Below, piece after piece: positions 36,786 to 45,577 of a DNA stretch of 64,000 nt. The stretch's first letter is position 1; each line of letters opens with the position of its first letter. The position numbers and the translations under genes are program-made. The notes under the pieces were generated by a model, which had not been told where the DNA came from, did no database searches, and saw only the letters and a list, made by a program, of their open reading frames with translations. The DNA is from Ideonella sp. (GTDB taxonomy: Bacteria > Pseudomonadota > Gammaproteobacteria > Burkholderiales > Burkholderiaceae_C), in contig JABTUY010000004.1 in assembly GCA_015075165.1 (NCBI GenBank), forward strand, positions 62,001-126,000. The letters are read 5' to 3'.

Positions 36786-37337
36786 TCAATCGGAGCGCCA
36801 CTGCTTGCGGCCGACCAGGCTCTGACCGAGCAGCACCGCCACCTGGTCGCCGGCGTCGAACGCGGCGTCGAGGCCCGCGGCCACCGCCTCGGCCACCTGC
36901 TCGGGCCGGTCGGCGCGCAGCACGTGCAGGCCCATCGCCTCGAGCACGCGCTGCGTGGCGCGGCCCATCGGTGCCTGCCACGGGTTGAACTCGGCGTGCT
37001 CGCCGCGCATCGTCACCAGCGTGAGGAACGGAAAATCAGCCGCCTGCAGCAGCGAGAACATGTTGACGCAGTTGCCGACGCCGCTGCTTTGCATCAGCAG
37101 CACCGCGCGCTGGCCGCCGAGCCAGGCGCCGCAGGCGAGCGCGACGCCTTCTTCCTCGGTGGTGAGCACGATGTCGGCAATCTCGGGGTCGGCGATCGCG
37201 CTGCGGATGACCTGCGCATGCCCCGCGTCGGGCACGTAGGCGATCTGGCGCACGCCGCCACGCTTGAGCGTGTCGAACACCGCTTGCTGCCACGCCGGGG
37301 CAGCGGTGTGGCTCGGCACGGGCGGTGCGGGGTTCAT
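36786..37337 (-). CDS. TPP-dependent decarboxylase, alpha (PYR) subunit
   Basis: This 183-residue protein matches the alpha subunit of sulfopyruvate decarboxylase (ComD) and the N-terminal PYR domain of phosphonopyruvate decarboxylases: VYVPDAG-like segment IAYVPDAGH, LTTEEEGVALACGAWLGG with the TPP-activating glutamate, and LLMQSSGVGNCVN. It starts the five-gene decarboxylase-pxpABC group. No coM or phosphonate genes are nearby, so the exact 2-oxo acid is unknown. Confidence 0.85.
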   Translation of the reverse strand: MNPAPPVPSHTAAPAWQQAVFDTLKRGGVRQIAYVPDAGHAQVIRSAIADPEIADIVLTTEEEGVALACGAWLGGQRAVLLMQSSGVGNCVNMFSLLQAADFPFLTLVTMRGEHAEFNPWQAPMGRATQRVLEAMGLHVLRADRPEQVAEAVAAGLDAAFDAGDQVAVLLGQSLVGRKQWRSD

Positions 37338-37449
37338 CGGCTGGACGAGCGGCTCTTGCGACGGCCCTGCCAGTATGCGTCACGGCGCGGCTGACCGTGG
37401 AGCCGGCCGGTGATCGCCGATCGGGTCGCGGGTCGGGGTCGCGCTGCGC

Positions 37450-38082
37450 TCAGTGGCTCACCCCCAGCAGGCGCAGCTTGACGAACGCCAGCCCCGCCAT
37501 CACCGCGTCGTTGAGCGCGTCATGCGCCTCGCGGGTCGGCAGATCGAGCTCCTTCATCATCGTTGCGAACCGCAGGTCGATCCTGCCGCCGCGTTCGTGT
37601 GGCGGCAGCTGGCGGTTCTTCCAGTCGTAGTACATCGACGACACCTCGATCGTCGGTTGCGGCAGCCGCACGCCGAGCAGCGGCCAGATCTCGCGGTTGA
37701 GCATCGCGACGTCGAACTCGAGGTAGTAGCCCACCAGCGGGCGCGCGCCGATGAACTCGAGCAGCCGGCGCATCGCCTTGGCCGGGTCGATGCCCTGCGC
37801 CACGTCCTGCTCGCGCAGCCAGTGCACGCGCACCGCCTCGGCCTTCGGCCTGCGCTCCGGGCGCACCAGCAGTTCGAGCCGCTCGCTGGTCAGCAGGCGC
37901 TGGCCGGCGATGCGTACCGCGGCGACCGAGACGATCTGGTCGCGCCGAATGTCGAGTCCGGTGGTCTCGCAATCGAGCGTGACCCACTCGCCGGCCGGCG
38001 GCGGGTCGTAGAGGAACGCGAAGTCGGGGTCGGCCAGGTGGTACAGCCGCCAGCGCCGCCGCACCGCGTCGAGGGCTTTCAT
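37450..38082 (-). CDS. DnaQ-like 3'-5' exonuclease
   Basis: This 210-residue protein has the DEDDh exonuclease motifs: Exo I LDCETTGLD, Exo II YYLEFDVAML, and Exo III HDALNDAVM. An N-terminal 25-residue segment precedes the fold. Such stand-alone exonucleases occur beside cNMP/CBS/DUF294 and ActP genes in many proteobacteria, as here. It is probably a cytoplasmic nuclease for single-stranded DNA or RNA ends; the physiological target is not known. Confidence 0.9.
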   Translation of the reverse strand: MKALDAVRRRWRLYHLADPDFAFLYDPPPAGEWVTLDCETTGLDIRRDQIVSVAAVRIAGQRLLTSERLELLVRPERRPKAEAVRVHWLREQDVAQGIDPAKAMRRLLEFIGARPLVGYYLEFDVAMLNREIWPLLGVRLPQPTIEVSSMYYDWKNRQLPPHERGGRIDLRFATMMKELDLPTREAHDALNDAVMAGLAFVKLRLLGVSH

Positions 38083-38113
38083 GCCTCAGGCGCCTTCCGA
38101 GTGACCCGCATGT

Positions 38114-39943
38114 TCAGACGCTTTCGAGGTGGAACTGGTGGCGCACCAGCGCCTTGAAGCGCTTGACGACCCCCAGCGCATCCTTCAGCAGGTCGCGCTC
38201 GAGGCTGCTCAGCCGGTCGGTCTGCACGCCACCGCTGACCGGTTTGCCTGCTTCGAGCTCGGCCAACCCTGCCTTCAGCTTCAACTGCATCAGCACGTGC
38301 AGGCTGTCGCCGAGGCTCGCCGCCAGCTCGGCGCCGAGCCTGCCGGCGGCCACCAGCCCTTCCAGCCGCGCCAGCGTGCCGGTGACGTCCAGATGCTCGC
38401 GCAGCGCGAGGCTGCGCACGCCGTGCACGATCGGGAAGATGCCGGCCTTCTTCACATCCAGCGCCTGCCGGTCGCCCTCGCCGAGCAGCAGCCGGTTCCA
38501 CCATCCACCGGTGGCGCCGGGAAAGAGGTCGATCGCCGCGGCGAAGCGGCCGAGCAGCGCATCGTCGGCGGCGACGAGGGTGTCGATCTCGGCGCGCAGC
38601 TTCGCCAGCAGCGAGGCATTGCCGGCCACCGCCTGCGCGTCGATGAAGATCGCCAGCGACATCAAACCCTCGGGGTCGGGCTGCAGCAACCAGCGCCGCA
38701 CGGTGGCCGCGAAGTCGCTCGCGCGGCGTCGCCAGGCGGCGTTGCTGACCATGATATTGCCCGGGCAATCGGGATAGCCGAAATCGCGCAGCGCAGCCGA
38801 GAAGCGCGCGCACGCCGCCTCCACCTCGGCATCGGGTGTGCTGGCGTCGTCGCGCAGCACGAGGCCGTTGTCCTGGTCGGTCTTCAGCAGCTGTTCGCCG
38901 CGCCCTTCGCTGCCCATCACGAACAAGCAGCTTTCGCGCTGCAGCGCGGCCGGTGCAACGAGCTGCCAGGTGCGCTCGAACAGCTTGGAATTCAGCGCCT
39001 GCACCAGGCGCCCGATCTGGCCGACGCGCGTGCCGCCGCGCCACAGCAGATCAACCAGGCGCCCGATGCGTTCGGCCTGCGTGCGCAGCGCTTGCAGATC
39101 CTGTGCCTGCACGATCTGCGCGGTGATCAGGTACGAATGGTTCGACAGGAAGCTCATCAGGTCGAGCTGCTCGAGCAAGCCGACGATGCGCGTGCCGTCG
39201 ACGACGACGAGGCGGTGGACCTGGTGCTGGATCATCGCCGCCAGCGCGTCGAACAGCGGCGTGCGCGGCGTGACCGTCACCAGTGCGAAGCTCGTGAAGT
39301 CGCGCACCGGCAGCGTGTCGAGCGAGCGCCCGTCGGCCACCGCGCGCTGCAACCCGGTGTTGGTGAAGATGCCGAGCCGCTCGCCTGTGCCTGCCCCGTC
39401 ACGCACCAGCACGCTGCTGGTGCGACCGCTTTGCATCCGCTGGGCAGCGTCGACCACCGAAGCCGCGCCGTCGATCTCGTGCGCCGGACGCAGGTAGGCC
39501 TCGGCCACGCGCGCGCGCGCCAGCGCCTGCATCTCGCGCTGGCTGTGCCGCTGCGCGAGCGCACCGAGCTTGATCGACAGATCGGAGAACAGCAGCGCAC
39601 CGAAGGTCGCATTGCGCGAGATCAGCGCCTTGACGGCCGCCTTCGCGAGCTGGTAGGTGACCACCTCCTCGGCGGCGACGAACCGGCCGCTCGCGCGCCC
39701 GGCGACGAGCGAACGGCCGTCGAAGCTGTCGCCGGCAGCGTACTGGGCGACCTGCTCGTCGCCTTCGAACTGCGTGACGCGACCCTTGATCAGCACGAAC
39801 AGACAGGCGGGCTCGATGCCCGGGTCGAGCAGGGTCTCGCCTTCGCGGTAGTACGCGATGTCGACGCTGTCGCTGACCACGCGCCGCTCGGCGTCGTCGA
39901 GGCAATCGAACGGCGACGCGGTGAAATCGAAGGCGTGCGGCAT
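38114..39943 (-). CDS. cNMP-binding/CBS/DUF294 nucleotidyltransferase-like protein
   Basis: This 609-residue protein has a cyclic-nucleotide-binding domain (residues about 10-130), two CBS domains (about 155-285), a DUF294 nucleotidyltransferase domain with GSEGRGEQLLKTDQDNG (near residues 343-360), and a DUF294_C helical end. GS..R.E..TDQDN gives the two metal-binding carboxylates of a GlnD-like transferase. It may modify a target in response to cAMP or adenylate levels. It is 31 bases before the exonuclease gene and divergent from the carboxylate carriers, as in other acetate loci. Confidence 0.9.
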   Translation of the reverse strand: MPHAFDFTASPFDCLDDAERRVVSDSVDIAYYREGETLLDPGIEPACLFVLIKGRVTQFEGDEQVAQYAAGDSFDGRSLVAGRASGRFVAAEEVVTYQLAKAAVKALISRNATFGALLFSDLSIKLGALAQRHSQREMQALARARVAEAYLRPAHEIDGAASVVDAAQRMQSGRTSSVLVRDGAGTGERLGIFTNTGLQRAVADGRSLDTLPVRDFTSFALVTVTPRTPLFDALAAMIQHQVHRLVVVDGTRIVGLLEQLDLMSFLSNHSYLITAQIVQAQDLQALRTQAERIGRLVDLLWRGGTRVGQIGRLVQALNSKLFERTWQLVAPAALQRESCLFVMGSEGRGEQLLKTDQDNGLVLRDDASTPDAEVEAACARFSAALRDFGYPDCPGNIMVSNAAWRRRASDFAATVRRWLLQPDPEGLMSLAIFIDAQAVAGNASLLAKLRAEIDTLVAADDALLGRFAAAIDLFPGATGGWWNRLLLGEGDRQALDVKKAGIFPIVHGVRSLALREHLDVTGTLARLEGLVAAGRLGAELAASLGDSLHVLMQLKLKAGLAELEAGKPVSGGVQTDRLSSLERDLLKDALGVVKRFKALVRHQFHLESV

Positions 39944-39993
39944 CGGGTTCTCGCGGAGCTTGTGTCAGCGCACAACGTGCGCAGAATAGCCAA

Positions 39994-41706
39994 ATGGTGA
40001 CCAGCGTACCGACTCCACCGGCCAGCCCGCAAGTGGCGCGCGTGCCGATGCCGGCCGAGCATCGCCGGGTGATCTTCGCATCGAGCCTCGGCGCGTTGTT
40101 CGAGTGGTACGACTTCTACCTCTACGGCGCGCTCGCGCCGCTGCTGGCGGCCACCTTCTTCGCCGGTGCCGGCGAGGCGATGGGCCTGGTGGCGGCCTTG
40201 CTCAGCCTGGCGGCGGGCTTTCTGGTGCGGCCGATCGGCGCGTTGTACTTCGGGCGGCTCGGCGACTTGATCGGGCGCAAATACACGTTTCTCGCCACGT
40301 TGCTGCTGATGGGCGCGGCCACCTTCCTGATCGGCGTGCTGCCGGGTTACGCGGCGATCGGCGTCGCGGCACCGCTGTTGCTGGTGCTGCTGCGCCTGGC
40401 ACAGGGCCTCGCGATCGGCGGCGAGTACGGCGGCGTGGTGACCTACGTGGCCGAGCACGCGCCGCGCGCACGACGCGGCTTCTACACCGGCTGGATCCAG
40501 ACCACGGCGTCGCTCGGCCTGCTGCTCGCGCTGGCGGTGATCGTCGGCGTGCGCGCCGCGCTCGGCGAAGCGGCGTTCGCCGCCTGGGGCTGGCGCATTC
40601 CGTTCCTGCTGTCGCTGCTGCTGCTGGCCATCGGCATCTGGGTGCGGCTGAGCCTGCGCGAATCGCCACCGTTTGCCGCATTGAAGCGCGCCGACGCCAC
40701 GTCGCGCCGGCCGCTCACCGAAGCGTTCGCGCGCGCGGCCAACCTGAAGCGCGTGGTCATCGCACTGTTCGGGGTGGTGGCTGGGCAAGCCGTGGTCTGG
40801 TACACCGGGCAGCTGCAGGCGTACTACTTCCTGACGCTTCAGCTCGGGGTCGACACCACCACCGCGAGCCTGCTGCTGTGTGCGGCACTCGCGCTCGGCG
40901 CGCCGTTGTTCGTGCTGTTCGGCGCCGCGTCCGACCGCTTCGGGCGCAAGGCGCTCATCCTCGCGGGCTGCGTGCTGGCGGCGCTGGCGTACCGGCCGCT
41001 GTTCGGCGCGTTGACCGGCGCTGCGAATCCCGCGCTCGCGGCCGCACAACAGAGGGTCGTCGCCACGCTCAGCGCCGATCCGGCCGCCTGCGGTTGGACG
41101 TTCGATCCGATCGGCCATCCGGGCACCTCGACCGGCTGCGACCGCGCAACGCGCCGGCTCGCCGAACGCGCGGTGCGCTTCACGCGCATCGACGCCAGCG
41201 GGCCGGCGGTGGTCAGCGTCGGCGAGCAGCGTATCGAGTTCAGCGATGCGGCGGCGAACGCCACCGAATCGCGGCACCGGCTCGATGCTGCGCTCGATGC
41301 CGCAGGCTATCCGCAACGCGCCGACCCGACGCGCATCGACCACTGGCGTGTCGTCGGCATCCTGTGGTTGCTGGTGCTGTTGGTTGCGCTGGTCTACGGG
41401 CCGATCGCGGCGCTGCTGGTCGAGATGTTCCCGACCCGTGTGCGCTGCTCGTCGGTGAGCCTGCCGTACCATCTGGGCAACGGCTGGTTCGGCGGCCTGC
41501 TGCCGACGATGATGTTCGCGATTGCGGCGCACACCGGAAACCTCGATAGCGGGCTCTGGTATCCGATCGGTGTCGCACTGGCCAGTGCGGCGATCGGCTT
41601 GGTGTTCCTGCGCGAACCCGATGGCGCCGACATCGACACACGGGCTTCTCCGGTGGACACGGCAGCGATCCTGGCGCAGAGTCAGCGCGACGGACCGATG
41701 CGTTAG
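39994..41706 (+). CDS. MFS (MHS-type) carboxylate carrier with inserted domain
   Basis: This 570-residue carrier is much longer than usual MHS transporters (about 430-460). It has the family signature LGALFEWYDFYLYGALAP, GRLGDLIGRKYTF and ASDRFGRKALI. Between two late helices, about residues 345-446 form a hydrophilic insert with a CGW...GCD cysteine pair. Its position after a membrane segment puts it probably in the periplasm. It is followed by DUF485 and ActP, so it probably carries a short carboxylate. The start is 50 bases from the divergent DUF294 gene. Confidence 0.88.
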   Translation: MVTSVPTPPASPQVARVPMPAEHRRVIFASSLGALFEWYDFYLYGALAPLLAATFFAGAGEAMGLVAALLSLAAGFLVRPIGALYFGRLGDLIGRKYTFLATLLLMGAATFLIGVLPGYAAIGVAAPLLLVLLRLAQGLAIGGEYGGVVTYVAEHAPRARRGFYTGWIQTTASLGLLLALAVIVGVRAALGEAAFAAWGWRIPFLLSLLLLAIGIWVRLSLRESPPFAALKRADATSRRPLTEAFARAANLKRVVIALFGVVAGQAVVWYTGQLQAYYFLTLQLGVDTTTASLLLCAALALGAPLFVLFGAASDRFGRKALILAGCVLAALAYRPLFGALTGAANPALAAAQQRVVATLSADPAACGWTFDPIGHPGTSTGCDRATRRLAERAVRFTRIDASGPAVVSVGEQRIEFSDAAANATESRHRLDAALDAAGYPQRADPTRIDHWRVVGILWLLVLLVALVYGPIAALLVEMFPTRVRCSSVSLPYHLGNGWFGGLLPTMMFAIAAHTGNLDSGLWYPIGVALASAAIGLVFLREPDGADIDTRASPVDTAAILAQSQRDGPMR

Positions 41707-41781
41707 CCAGCACCCGGAGCGGCAGCTGTCCGGGTAACCGAACCGAGGAACCGCCGCACAGCGGGTGAGGAGGTGACGAGC

Positions 41782-42090
41782 ATGGATACATCGCTGACCC
41801 AGCGGATCGCGAACGATCCGCGTTACCAGCAATTGAAGGCCCGCCGCTCGCGCTTCGGCTGGTGGCTCACCGTGGCGATGCTGGTCGTCTATTACGGCTT
41901 CATCCTGCTCGTGGCGTTCGACAAGCAGTTGCTCGCCACGCGAATCGGCGAAGGCGTGACGACGATCGGCATGCCCGTCGGGCTGGGCGTCATCATCTTC
42001 ACGATCGTGATCACCGGCTTGTACGTGCGCCGCGCCAACAGCGAGTACGACGCGCTCACCGATCAAATCACCAAGGACGTGCTGAAATGA
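41782..42090 (+). CDS. DUF485 membrane protein (YjcH-like), ActP partner
   Basis: This 102-residue protein has two membrane helices (residues about 30-52 and 62-85) and the DUF485 pattern [24 protein letters not shown] lies 8 bases before the ATG, which is preferred over a GTG three codons upstream. Its stop overlaps the ActP start (ATGA). YjcH is co-transcribed with actP in many bacteria and probably helps the symporter. Confidence 0.92.
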   Translation: MDTSLTQRIANDPRYQQLKARRSRFGWWLTVAMLVVYYGFILLVAFDKQLLATRIGEGVTTIGMPVGLGVIIFTIVITGLYVRRANSEYDALTDQITKDVLK

Positions 42091-43805
42091 ACCCGCAACT
42101 GCTCGTCAAGACGCTCGGCCTCGCCGCGCTGCTGGCCGCAGGCGCGGCGTATGCGGCCGGTGCCGACCTGGGCCAGGCCGAGAAGCAGGCCACCAACTGG
42201 ACCGCGATCACGATGTTCGTCGTGTTCGTGATCTTCACGCTGTTCATCACCAAGTGGGCGGCGGCGCGCACCAAGAGCGCGGCCGACTTCTACACCGCCG
42301 GCGGCGGCATCACCGGCTTCCAGAACGGCCTGGCGATCGCCGGCGACTACATGAGCGCCGCGTCGTTCCTCGGCATCTCGGCCGCGGTGATGGCGGGCGG
42401 CTTCGACGGGCTGATCTACTCGATCGGCTTCCTGGTCGGCTGGCCGATCGTGACCTTCCTGCTCGCCGAGCGGCTGCGCAACCTCGGCAAGTTCACGTTC
42501 GCCGACGTCGCGGCGTTCCGCTTCGCGCAGACGCCGGTGCGCGTGTTCGCGGCCTCGGGCACGCTGGTCGTGGTGGCGTTCTACCTGATCGCGCAGATGG
42601 TCGGCGCGGGGCAGCTGATCAAGCTGCTGTTCGGGCTCGAGTACTGGATCGCGGTGGTCATCGTCGGCGTGCTGATGATGGTCTATGTGCTGTTCGGCGG
42701 CATGACCGCGACCACCTGGGTGCAGATCATCAAGGCCTGCCTGCTGCTCGGCGGCGCCACCTTCATGGCGCTGATGGTGCTGTGGAACTTCGGCTTCAGC
42801 CCCGAGGCGATGTTCGCCAAGGCGGTCGAAGTCAAGACCGCTCTCGCGACGGCCGCCGGCAAGGCGCCCGACGCCGCGGCGAAGCAGGGCTTCGCGATCA
42901 TGGGCCCGGGGGGCTTCATCAAGGATCCGATCTCGGCGATCAGCTTCGGCATGGCGCTGATGTTCGGCACCGCCGGGCTGCCGCACATCCTGATGCGCTT
43001 CTTCACCGTACCCAACGCGAAGGAGGCGCGCAAGTCGGTGTTCTGGGCCACCACCTGGATCGGCTACTTCTACGTGCTGACCTTCATCATCGGGTTCGGT
43101 GCGATCACCTTCGTGCTGACCAACCCGCAGTTCCTCGATGCGAAGGGCGGCCTGCTCGGCGGCGGCAACATGGCCGCGGTGCACCTGGCCGACGCGGTCG
43201 GCGGCAACGTGTTCCTCGGCTTCATTTCGGCGGTGGCGTTTGCCACCATCCTGGCGGTGGTGGCCGGGCTCACGCTGTCGGGCGCGTCGGCGGTCTCGCA
43301 CGACCTGTATTCCATCGTCATCAAGCAGGGCAGGGCCGACAGCGCGGCCGAGTTGCGCGTGTCGCGGATCACCACCGTCGCGCTCGGCATCGTCGCGGTC
43401 GTGCTCGGCATCGCGTTCGAGAAGCAGAACATCGCCTTCATGGTCAGCCTGGCATTCGCGATCGCGGCGTCGGCCAACTTCCCGGTGCTCTTGATGAGCG
43501 TGCTGTGGAAAGACTGCACCACCCGCGGCGCGGTGATCGGCGGCTTTCTCGGCCTGATCTCGTCGGTGGTGCTGACCGTCGTCTCGCCCGCGGTCTGGGA
43601 AGCGACGCTCGGCAACCCGAAGGGCTCGGCGCTGTTCCCGTACGCGTCGCCGGCGCTGTTCTCGATGGTGATCGGCTTCGTCGGCATCTGGCTGTTCTCG
43701 GTGCTCGACAACAGCACACGTGCGCGCGAAGACCGCAGCGGCTTCCTCGCGCAACAGGTGCGCTCGGAAACCGGCATCGGCGCTGGGTCTGCATCGGGGC
43801 ACTGA
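42087..43805 (+). CDS. actP: Cation/acetate symporter ActP
   Basis: This 572-residue sodium:solute symporter has an N-terminal cleavable-type signal ([21 protein letters not shown], split here), then about thirteen helices: [33 protein letters not shown] gives the SSS N-terminal motif, and [16 protein letters not shown] is typical of ActP. It brings acetate and related short acids in with a cation. The operon with DUF485 supports the name. A strong hairpin follows the stop. Confidence 0.93.
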   Translation: MNPQLLVKTLGLAALLAAGAAYAAGADLGQAEKQATNWTAITMFVVFVIFTLFITKWAAARTKSAADFYTAGGGITGFQNGLAIAGDYMSAASFLGISAAVMAGGFDGLIYSIGFLVGWPIVTFLLAERLRNLGKFTFADVAAFRFAQTPVRVFAASGTLVVVAFYLIAQMVGAGQLIKLLFGLEYWIAVVIVGVLMMVYVLFGGMTATTWVQIIKACLLLGGATFMALMVLWNFGFSPEAMFAKAVEVKTALATAAGKAPDAAAKQGFAIMGPGGFIKDPISAISFGMALMFGTAGLPHILMRFFTVPNAKEARKSVFWATTWIGYFYVLTFIIGFGAITFVLTNPQFLDAKGGLLGGGNMAAVHLADAVGGNVFLGFISAVAFATILAVVAGLTLSGASAVSHDLYSIVIKQGRADSAAELRVSRITTVALGIVAVVLGIAFEKQNIAFMVSLAFAIAASANFPVLLMSVLWKDCTTRGAVIGGFLGLISSVVLTVVSPAVWEATLGNPKGSALFPYASPALFSMVIGFVGIWLFSVLDNSTRAREDRSGFLAQQVRSETGIGAGSASGH

Positions 43806-43812
43806 TACCACA

Positions 43813-43842
43813 CCGAGGCTGCCGGGTGACCGGCAGCCTCGG
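43813..43842. terminator. Strong hairpin after actP
   Basis: CCGAGGCTGCCGG and CCGGCAGCCTCGG form a perfect 13-bp stem with a GTGA tetraloop, 7 bases after the actP stop and before the convergent CoA-ligase stop. There is no U tract, so it may act in both directions or as an mRNA 3' barrier. Confidence 0.7.
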
Positions 43843-43891
43843 CCTCACTCCGATCGAACCAAGGCTCGGATTGCCGCGCGCAGACCCGCCG

Positions 43892-45460
43892 CTACACGAT
43901 CCGGCTCCTGCCCCGACCCTGCCAGTACGCGTCGCGCAGCGGCTTCTTGTACAGCTTGCCGGTCGGCAGCCGCGGCAGCGCGTCGGTGAAGTCGATCGAC
44001 TTGGGGCACTTCAGGTGTGCCAGGTGTTCGCGGCAGAACGCGATCAGCGCCTGCGCGAACGCCGCGTCGGCCGCCACGCCGGGCATCGGCTGCACCACCG
44101 CCTTCACCTCTTCGCCGAGGTCGTCGTTGGGCACGCCGAACACCGCGGCGTCGGCCACCTGCGGGTGCGTGATCAACAGGTTCTCGCACTCCTGCGGGTA
44201 GATGTTGACGCCGCCGGAGATGATCATGAAGGTCGAGCGGTCGGTCAGGTGCAGGAAGCCGTCGTCGTCGACGTAGCCGACGTCGCCCACCGTGCTCATC
44301 GTGCCGTCGGCCGAGCGCGACGCCTGCGTGCGCTCGGGGTCGTTGAAGTAGACGAACGGCGTCGCGGTCTTGAACCACAGCTCGCCGCTGCGGCCCTTGG
44401 GCACCGGCTGGCGCTGCTCGTCGAGCACGTGCAGCTCGCCCAGCAGCACCTTGCCCACCGTGCCGCGGTGCGCCAGCCACTCGGCAGAGTTGCACGCGGT
44501 GAAGCCCAGGCCCTCGGTGGCGCCGTAGTACTCGTGGATGATCGGGCCCCACCAGTCGATCATCTGCTCCTTCACCGGCACCGGGCACGGCGCGGCAGCG
44601 TGCACCGCGATCTTCAGCGACGACAGGTCGTAGCGCCGGCGCACATCGGCGGGCAGCTTGAGCATGCGCGCGAACATCGTCGGCACCAGCTGGATGTGCG
44701 TGATGCGGTGCCGCTCGATCAGCGCGAGGCACTGCTCGGCGTCGAAATGCTCCATGATCACCACGGTGCCGGCGTGGCGCAGCGTCAGCGCCACGTTGGC
44801 CTGCGGTGCCGAGTGGTACAGCGGCGCCGGCGACAGGTAGCGCATGCCCTGCTCGCATTGCCACAGCTGGCTCAGGAAGTGGAACAGCGGCAGCGGCTGC
44901 GACGGCGGGTTCTCGGGCAGCGGCCGCAGGATGCCCTTGGGCCGACCGGTGGTGCCCGACGAGTACAGCATCGCCGCGCCGAGCCATTCGTCGGCGATCG
45001 GCGTGGCCGGAAAGCGCGCGGTCGCCTCGGCGTAGTCGGCGACGCGCGGGTCGCGCAGCGCGCGCACCGCATCGCCGCCGTCGACGACCAGGCAGCGCTG
45101 TACGCGCGGGCACTTCGCCAGCGCCGCCTGCGCCACCGGCAGCTTTTGCGACGACGTGATCAGCAGCCGCGACTCGCTGTTGTCGACGATGTAGGCGAGC
45201 TCGTCGGGCGTGAGGTACGAGTTGATGCAGGTGTAGTACAGCCCTGCGCGCTCGCCGGCCCCGTTGCTCTCGAGGTAGCGCGCGTTGTTCTCCATGAAGA
45301 TCGCGTAGTGGTCGAGCCGCTGCAGCCCTTCGTGGCGCAGCAGGTGCGCGAGGCGATTGCTGCGCTGCTCGAGCTCGGCGTAGCTCACTGTCTCGCCGCT
45401 GCCGGCCATCACGAAGGCGGGGCGATCGGGGTGCTGTGCCCAGTGGTGGCCCACGTACAT
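43892..45460 (-). CDS. AMP-dependent acyl-CoA synthetase
   Basis: This 522-residue ANL ligase has YSSGTTGRPKG, YYGATEGLG, GDVGYVDDDGF, DRSTFMIISGGVNIYP and the catalytic lysine in RLPTGKLYKK. The C-terminus ends RDAYWQGRGR, nearly matching the ligase at 50.5-52.0 kb, so the two are recent paralogues. It starts 15 bases from nothing recognisable and is upstream-adjacent to the citrate synthase gene on the same strand. The acyl substrate is unknown. Confidence 0.9.
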   Translation of the reverse strand: MYVGHHWAQHPDRPAFVMAGSGETVSYAELEQRSNRLAHLLRHEGLQRLDHYAIFMENNARYLESNGAGERAGLYYTCINSYLTPDELAYIVDNSESRLLITSSQKLPVAQAALAKCPRVQRCLVVDGGDAVRALRDPRVADYAEATARFPATPIADEWLGAAMLYSSGTTGRPKGILRPLPENPPSQPLPLFHFLSQLWQCEQGMRYLSPAPLYHSAPQANVALTLRHAGTVVIMEHFDAEQCLALIERHRITHIQLVPTMFARMLKLPADVRRRYDLSSLKIAVHAAAPCPVPVKEQMIDWWGPIIHEYYGATEGLGFTACNSAEWLAHRGTVGKVLLGELHVLDEQRQPVPKGRSGELWFKTATPFVYFNDPERTQASRSADGTMSTVGDVGYVDDDGFLHLTDRSTFMIISGGVNIYPQECENLLITHPQVADAAVFGVPNDDLGEEVKAVVQPMPGVAADAAFAQALIAFCREHLAHLKCPKSIDFTDALPRLPTGKLYKKPLRDAYWQGRGRSRIV

Positions 45461-45577
45461 CGGCGTCTCCCGGCGCCGGCACCGGCCGGCCGCTGCGGGC
45501 CATGCTAGCCAGCGCTGGCGGTGGCCGGTATCGGTTGCAGACCCGAGAGGCGCGCTGCAAGCACCGCGCCGGATGCG

